Assembly: GCA_046160485.1 (NCBI GenBank)
Contig: JBJXGV010000036.1
Coordinates: forward strand, 62,001-126,000
Direction of reading: 5' to 3'
DNA length: 64,000 nt
Source: JBJXGV01 sp046160485
GTDB lineage: Bacteria; Orphanbacterota; Orphanbacteria; JBJXGV01
A program made the translations under genes and the position numbers. A model generated the notes under the pieces. It did no database searches. It saw only the letters and a program-made list of their open reading frames with translations, and was not told the DNA's origin. Below, piece after piece: positions 59,210 through 64,000 of this stretch (its first letter is position 1; every line of letters begins with the position of its first letter).

Positions 59210-61966
59210 ATGGCTAAGTACTCCCTGATCGCGCGTCTGTCGCTGAAGCAAAAGCTCTCGCTGATCGTGATGGCGACGACGCTCGTTGCGCTTCTTCTGG
59301 CGAGCGCCGCGAAGTTCGTCATCGAAGTCCGCGCGGCGCGCGCAACGCTCGAGAGAGATCTCGCCACGATGGCGGAGATTCTCGGGATCAACTGCACGGC
59401 CGCGGTCTCCTTCGGCGATCGCGAGGCCGCGCTCGAAACGCTCGAGGCGCTACGAGCGGAGTCGCACGTGCTCACCGCATGTATCTACGACGCAGCCGAC
59501 GCGCCGTTCGCGGTCTACACGCGCCCGGGGAGCGCGATCGAGAAGCCGCTGCCGGTTCAGCGTCAGAATTCCTTCCGGATGACGGGAGAGAACTGCTCCA
59601 TCTTTCGCCCGATCGTCTTCGAGGGGGATCAGATCGGAACGATCTGCATTCGTTCGGATCTGAGCGAGGTCTATGCGCATCTGCGGCGCTACGCGCTGAT
59701 CGCGGTCGTTATCATCGCCATCACTCTCGTGATCGCGTATCTGCTTTCGGCGCGCCTTCAGAGCATCGTGTCGCGGCCGATCTCCGCGCTGGTCGCGCTC
59801 GCGAACTCCGTTTCCGCGCGGAACGACTATTCGCTCCGCGCGGAAAAATCTTCCGACGATGAACTCGGACGCCTCGTCGATAGCTTCAACGACATGCTCG
59901 CGCAGGTCGAGCGGCGCGACGTCGAACTCTCGCAGCACCGGCAGCATCTGGAGGAGGAGGTCGCCGAGCGCACGGCAGAGTTGCGGAGCGCGAACCAGGC
60001 GTTGCTCGCGGCGAAGGAGAAGGCGGAGGCCGCCGCGCGCGCGAAATCGCGATTCCTCGCGAACATGAGCCACGAGCTGCGTACGCCGATGAACGCGATC
60101 ATCGGGATGACCGAGCTATCGCTCGATACGAACCTCGACGCGGAGCAGCGCGACAACCTCGAGACCGTCAAGTCGTCCTCCTTGTCGCTGCTTGCGCTCC
60201 TCAACGACATTCTCGATTTCTCCAAGGTCGAGGCGGGCAAGATACGGCTCGACCCCGTGAAGTTCAGCCTTCGCGAATCGGTGTGGCGGACCACGAAGAC
60301 GATGGCGGTCCGCGCCCACGCTAAGGGCCTCGAGATCGCGTGCGACATCTCCGCGGGCGTTCCCGACGCACTCATCGGCGACGACCAGCGTCTTGCGCAG
60401 GTGCTGCTCAACCTCCTCGGCAACGCGATCAAGTTCACCGAGAAGGGCGAGATCGTCGTGCGCGTCGACGCGGTGGGCGAATCGCTCAAGACAGTCGGTC
60501 TTCACTTCTGCGTGAGCGACACGGGCATCGGAATTCCGAGCGAGGCACGGCAACAGATCTTCAAATCGTTCGAGCAGGCTGACGGCTCCACGACGCGGCG
60601 CTACGGTGGAACGGGTCTTGGCCTGGCGATCTCCGCCGAACTGGTGACGCTCATGGGCGGCAAGCTCTGGGTCGAGAGCGAGGTCGGCGAGGGAAGCACG
60701 TTCCATTTCCGGCTCCAGCTCGACAGGCAGGAGGAGGAGGCGCGCGCGCTCGGGATGCACCCGGTCCCCGCTCTGTCAGGCCGGCGCGCCCTCGTCGCCG
60801 ACGACAACGCAACTGTGCGCGACCTGTTTTCGACGATGCTCTCGTCGTGGGGGATGCAGCCGGTGTGCGTGGCGAGCGGCGCGGACGCCGTCGCGGCGCT
60901 TCGAAGCGCGTGTGCGGAAGGAGTGCCCTTCGCGATCGCGCTCGTCGACGTCGTCATGCCCGACATGGACGGCCCGGCGATCGAGCACGCGATCGCCGCC
61001 GATAGGAATATCGCCGCGACACCTGTCATCGCGCTCGGCACGTTCGATCGAAACGAGGGCGCACACCGCGTTCTGAAGCCCGTTAATCCGGCGGATCTTC
61101 TTCCGCTCATGCTCGAACTGCTCGGAGGCCCGACGAGCGTGCCGCGCCCAACGCACGACGCTGCGAGCGAGTCCGCGGCGAACGGCGACGCGAAAGGCGT
61201 GCGCGTTCTCCTCGCCGAGGACAATCCCGTGAATCAGAAACTGGCGGTGCGCCTGCTCGAGAAGCGCGGGTACTCGGTCACCGTCGCGGAGACGGGACGC
61301 GAGGTGCTCGCGCGCCTTGCGGAGGAACACTTCGATCTGATTCTGATGGATGTGCAGATGCCGGAGATGGACGGCCTCGAAGCCGCGGCGACGATTCGCG
61401 AGAACGAAAAGCAAACCGGCGGGCGGACGCCGATCATCGGCGTCACGGCGCACGCGATGGAAGGCGATCGCGATCGCTGCATCGCGGTCGGCATGGATGG
61501 CTACGTCACGAAGCCGATTCGCCCGGACGATCTCTTCGGCGCGATACGGCGAGTTCTCGCCGAAGCCGCCGCGGCGACGGCTGCGAGCACGCAGCGCAAG
61601 GATTCGCGGGCGATATTCGATCGCGCGGCGGCGCTCGAACATGTCGGCGGCGACGATTTCTTCCTGCGGCAAATCATCGAGGTGTTTCTCGCGGAGTCGC
61701 CGCTGGCGCTCTTGTCGGTGCGCAAGGCGATCAGCGCGGGCGACGAGGCGTCGTTGTCGTTCGCGTCCGAGTCGATGAAGGACCAGCTGGGCGTTCTCGC
61801 GGCTCGCGCGGCGTTCTCGGTCGTCAACGAACTTCAGGATGCATATCAATCCCTCGACGCCGCGCGGACAGGCGCCATGCTCGTCAGGCTCGAGGAGGAG
61901 ATCGGCGACCTTCGCGCGCTCCTCGAGGCCGAAGTGCCCGCCAGCGGGGCCACTCCGCAGCCTTAG
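59210..61966 (+). CDS. Membrane hybrid histidine kinase (CHASE8-HAMP-HisKA-two receivers-degenerate Hpt)
   Basis: The 918-residue protein has two membrane segments (about 15-40 and 160-185) around a CHASE8-like sensor (AAVSFGDREAALETLEALRA), then HAMP and a coiled coil. The kinase has H288 in MSHELRTPMNAI and the ATP-binding motifs NAIKFTEKGE, DTGIGIP and GTGLGLAI. Receiver 1 has D580 in LVDVVMPDMDG and receiver 2 has D714 in LMDVQMPEMDG. The C-terminal helical bundle looks like Hpt, but its expected histidine is E854 (SESMKD), so it cannot relay phosphate by itself. ATG 59210 gives the membrane-anchored start; GTG 59198 is close by. Confidence 0.93.
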   Translation: MAKYSLIARLSLKQKLSLIVMATTLVALLLASAAKFVIEVRAARATLERDLATMAEILGINCTAAVSFGDREAALETLEALRAESHVLTACIYDAADAPFAVYTRPGSAIEKPLPVQRQNSFRMTGENCSIFRPIVFEGDQIGTICIRSDLSEVYAHLRRYALIAVVIIAITLVIAYLLSARLQSIVSRPISALVALANSVSARNDYSLRAEKSSDDELGRLVDSFNDMLAQVERRDVELSQHRQHLEEEVAERTAELRSANQALLAAKEKAEAAARAKSRFLANMSHELRTPMNAIIGMTELSLDTNLDAEQRDNLETVKSSSLSLLALLNDILDFSKVEAGKIRLDPVKFSLRESVWRTTKTMAVRAHAKGLEIACDISAGVPDALIGDDQRLAQVLLNLLGNAIKFTEKGEIVVRVDAVGESLKTVGLHFCVSDTGIGIPSEARQQIFKSFEQADGSTTRRYGGTGLGLAISAELVTLMGGKLWVESEVGEGSTFHFRLQLDRQEEEARALGMHPVPALSGRRALVADDNATVRDLFSTMLSSWGMQPVCVASGADAVAALRSACAEGVPFAIALVDVVMPDMDGPAIEHAIAADRNIAATPVIALGTFDRNEGAHRVLKPVNPADLLPLMLELLGGPTSVPRPTHDAASESAANGDAKGVRVLLAEDNPVNQKLAVRLLEKRGYSVTVAETGREVLARLAEEHFDLILMDVQMPEMDGLEAAATIRENEKQTGGRTPIIGVTAHAMEGDRDRCIAVGMDGYVTKPIRPDDLFGAIRRVLAEAAAATAASTQRKDSRAIFDRAAALEHVGGDDFFLRQIIEVFLAESPLALLSVRKAISAGDEASLSFASESMKDQLGVLAARAAFSVVNELQDAYQSLDAARTGAMLVRLEEEIGDLRALLEAEVPASGATPQP

Positions 61967-62014
61967 TTTGCGCCGGCGCTTGGAGCGGTCGCACCGCTCT
62001 GTTATCCTCCGCGC

Positions 62015-62884
62015 ATGCCGCACTCCGAACGGATCAAGAGCGTGAGCGTGATCGGCGCGGGCGTGATGGGGCGCGGCATCGCGCACGTCGCGGCCGCCAG
62101 CGGATTTCAGACGACGCTCATCGACGTCTCCGTGAGCATCCTCAGCGACGCGCTCACCGCGATTAAATCGAACCTCAAGAAGGGCGTCGAGAAGGGAAAG
62201 ACCACGGAGGACGCGATGATCGCGGCGCTTTCGTGTCTCGAACTCGACGACCAGCTCGAGCGCGGCGTTCGCTCCGCGGATCTGATCATCGAAGCGGTTC
62301 CCGAGCGCGTCGATCTGAAGATCGAGACGCTCGCGCGCGCGCACGCTGCCGCCGGCCCGCATGCGATTCTCGCAACGAACACCTCGTCGCTCTCGGTCAC
62401 GGAGATCGCCGCGGGAAGCGGGCGCGCCGATCGCGTCGCCGGAATGCACTTCTTCAATCCCGTCCACATCATGAAACTTGTCGAGGTGATTCGCGGTCTC
62501 GAGACGAGCGCCGAGACGATGAGTGCGATCGTCGCGGCCGCGCGCGAGATGCAGAAGGATGTCATCGAAGTGCGCGAGTCGCCCGGTTTCGTGACGACGC
62601 GCATGAACGCGCTCATCGGCAACGAAGCGTTTCGCATGCTCGAGGAGGGTGTCGCGAGCGCGGAAGATATCGATCGGGCGCTTAAGCTCGGCTTGAATCA
62701 TCCGATGGGGCCGTTCGAGTTGGTCGACCTCGTCGGGCTCGATACGCGGCTGTCTATACTCGAGTACCTTCATCGCACGCTCGGCGACCGTTTTCGTCCG
62801 TCGCCGCTCATGGTGCAATACGTCAAGGCGGGACGCCTCGGACGCAAGGCCGGCCGCGGCGTCTACGACTACGCGAAGAAGTAG
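62015..62884 (+). CDS. 3-hydroxyacyl-CoA (3-hydroxybutyryl-CoA) dehydrogenase
   Basis: The 289-residue enzyme has the Rossmann signature VIGAGVMGRGIAHVAAAS and the family motifs ATNTSSLSVTEIAAGS and HFFNPVHIMKLVEVI (catalytic His in HFFNPV). The C-terminal domain contains FELVDLVGLDTRLS. It oxidises 3-hydroxyacyl-CoA with NAD in fatty-acid or butyrate metabolism. It starts 48 bases after the kinase and is followed 10 bases later by the hydratase, with which it forms two consecutive steps of beta-oxidation. Confidence 0.93.
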   Translation: MPHSERIKSVSVIGAGVMGRGIAHVAAASGFQTTLIDVSVSILSDALTAIKSNLKKGVEKGKTTEDAMIAALSCLELDDQLERGVRSADLIIEAVPERVDLKIETLARAHAAAGPHAILATNTSSLSVTEIAAGSGRADRVAGMHFFNPVHIMKLVEVIRGLETSAETMSAIVAAAREMQKDVIEVRESPGFVTTRMNALIGNEAFRMLEEGVASAEDIDRALKLGLNHPMGPFELVDLVGLDTRLSILEYLHRTLGDRFRPSPLMVQYVKAGRLGRKAGRGVYDYAKK

Positions 62885-62894
62885 AGGAGTCGAC

Positions 62895-63671
62895 GTGACG
62901 TTCGAAACGCTGCGCTACGAAGTCGAAGGCGGAATCGCCGTCGTGACCGTCAATCGCCCCGAGGCGAGAAACTCGATCAGCGACGTGGTGATTCGCGAGA
63001 TGTACGCGGCGCTCGATGCGGTGCGCGCGGACGCCGGCGTCGGCGCGCTCATCATCACCGGAGCGGGCGACGAGGCGTTCGTCAGCGGCGCCGACATTCG
63101 CGCGATCGCCGCGCGGCGGCGTCGCGAGGCGCTTGCGGGACTCAACAACCGGCTCTTCGCGGCGATCGAAGCGCTCGAGAAGCCGACGCTCGCCGCGGTG
63201 AACGGCTACGCGCTCGGCGGCGGCCTCGAGCTTGCGCTCGCGTGCGACATTCGCGTCGCCGCGTCGGGGGCGCGCTTCGGCCTGCCCGAGGTAAAGCTCG
63301 GCATCATTCCCGCGGCGGGCGGGACGCAGCGTCTTCCGCGCATCATCGGTCTGGGCCGCGCGCGCTACCTCATTCTCACGGGCGACATCATCGACGCGTC
63401 GGAAGCCGAGCGGCTCGGACTCGTGTCGGCCGTCGTGCCGCGCGGCGAACTCCTCGCGAAGGCGCGCGAGATCGCCGGAAAAATTCTCAAGCGCGGGCCG
63501 CTCGCGATTCGTCTTGCGAAGAAGGCGTTGTCGCTCTCCGCCGAGGTGCCGCTCTCCGCAGGGCTCGAGTTCGAGTCTGTCGCGCAGGCGATCCTCTTCG
63601 AGTCGCGCGACAAGGAAGAAGGAACGCGCGCGTTCCTCGAGAAGCGCGAGCCTCGCTTCACGGGCGAGTAG
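62895..63671 (+). CDS. Enoyl-CoA hydratase/isomerase-family protein
   Basis: The 258-residue crotonase-fold enzyme contains VSGADIRAIA (oxyanion-hole region) and ALGGGLELALACDIRVAASG. The hydratase glutamates are visible in GGGLELAL and in the segment FGLPEVKLGIIPAAGGTQRL. It hydrates 2-enoyl-CoA to 3-hydroxyacyl-CoA, feeding the dehydrogenase encoded just upstream. GTG 62895 follows a GAGGAG site. A thiolase or acyl-CoA dehydrogenase is not in the window. Confidence 0.93.
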   Translation: MTFETLRYEVEGGIAVVTVNRPEARNSISDVVIREMYAALDAVRADAGVGALIITGAGDEAFVSGADIRAIAARRRREALAGLNNRLFAAIEALEKPTLAAVNGYALGGGLELALACDIRVAASGARFGLPEVKLGIIPAAGGTQRLPRIIGLGRARYLILTGDIIDASEAERLGLVSAVVPRGELLAKAREIAGKILKRGPLAIRLAKKALSLSAEVPLSAGLEFESVAQAILFESRDKEEGTRAFLEKREPRFTGE

Positions 63672-63677
63672 CGATTC

Positions 63678-63965
63678 GTGACGGGGCAGGGCGATGACGC
63701 GCCGGCGGACCGCGTGCCGGGGCAACCCGCCGCGGAGGAATTAACGCCGCGCGAGAAAGCGCTTCTCGAAAAGTACACCGGGAAGCGCGCACCCAATTGG
63801 AAGAAGCAAACCGCGCGGCGCCTTGCCGAGCAGGCGGCAGGGTACTACGCAGAAAGACGCGATCCACTCGACGTGGAGCGCGAGCAGAGTGAGAAACAGG
63901 TGAGCCCCCCGCCCGCCTCCCACTCGCCCGAATCCGAGGATCCATCGACATCCGCGGGGGAGTGA
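63678..63965 (+). CDS. Small hypothetical protein
   Basis: The 95-residue frame begins with GTG 63678 six bases after the hydratase stop. It contains a basic helical core (PREKALLEKYTGKRAPNWKK) and ends in a Ser/Pro-rich acidic tail. It shows no signal peptide or membrane helix. I do not recognise a family. The tight spacing and plausible codon use suggest that it is a real gene of the acyl-CoA unit. Confidence 0.55.
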   Translation: MTGQGDDAPADRVPGQPAAEELTPREKALLEKYTGKRAPNWKKQTARRLAEQAAGYYAERRDPLDVEREQSEKQVSPPPASHSPESEDPSTSAGE

Positions 63966-63972
63966 CACCATC

Positions 63973-64000
63973 GTGAAAGCTAGCATCATGTACCGGGGCC
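63973..64000 (+). CDS. Possible start of a further gene, cut by the window edge
   Basis: GTG 63973 follows a GGGGGAG site and opens a frame (MKASIMYRG) that runs off the window. Only nine codons are visible, so this is tentative. Confidence 0.3.

Overview
The window is GC-rich bacterial chromosome, densely coded on both strands, with no rRNA, tRNA, CRISPR array or insertion sequence that I could recognise. Type VI secretion genes, a TonB-dependent receptor, a PorV-like porin and lipoproteins point to a Gram-negative cell. Several large secreted proteins end in a FlgD-like/type IX-sorting-like domain. Together with the PorV homologue, this suits an FCB-type or neighbouring uncultured lineage such as Candidatus Eisenbacteria. 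That placement is inferred from protein style, since no marker gene is present.

Layout. 1-12611 (+): the end of a type VI secretion locus (tssF partial, tssG, tssH/clpV, vgrG), followed by a separately encoded spike-needle protein, a DUF2169-pentapeptide fusion, a second very long pentapeptide protein, DUF3540 and a DUF4150/PAAR-like tip. 12632-14789 (+): an NfeD-type membrane protease with its slipin partner. 14801-17151 (+): a structured leader and a YgfK-like Fe-S oxidoreductase that lacks the usual flavin module. 17205-17927 (-): PIG-L deacetylase. 18118-26735 (+): a secreted haem-binding beta-propeller protein related to the hydrazine synthase alpha type, then two paralogous secreted propeller proteins. 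26796-27698 (+): a thioredoxin-like gene whose frame is interrupted by one TGA exactly at the active site. 27795-29963 (-): PQQ sugar dehydrogenase. 30178-37702 (+): TonB receptor, large secreted protein, PorV-like protein and YfiR-like protein. 37890-39586 (+): BoxB-like diiron protein and BioY. 39637-45745 (+): a giant CheB-CheR-PAS-kinase-receiver protein, a BON lipoprotein and a glycine-zipper stress protein. 45956-50707 (-): six tightly packed genes (prolyl oligopeptidase, carbonic anhydrase, peroxiredoxin, cupin, SUI1, SnoaL-thioesterase fusion). 50889-56914 (-): AlkC-like repair protein, SRPBCC, lipoprotein, VOC, MsrB and an aconitase-family hydratase. 56997-63965 (+): GH20-like hexosaminidase, hybrid sensor kinase, 3-hydroxyacyl-CoA dehydrogenase, enoyl-CoA hydratase and a small hypothetical protein.

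The strongest discovery is the probable selenoprotein at 26796-27698. TGA at 27009 stands in place of the first cysteine of a thioredoxin CxxC (giving U-G-A-C). The frame stays open for 229 more codons, and a 17-nt hairpin with a GG-containing apical loop starts 10 nt after the TGA, as expected for a bacterial SECIS element. Conventional gene calling would split this gene in two. Other notable points are the type VI cargo cassette without a recognisable toxin, the three abutting hairpins before the YgfK-like gene, a perfect palindrome covering the ribosome-binding site of the CheB-CheR hybrid kinase, and the PorV plus C-terminal-domain proteins that suggest a type IX-like export route.
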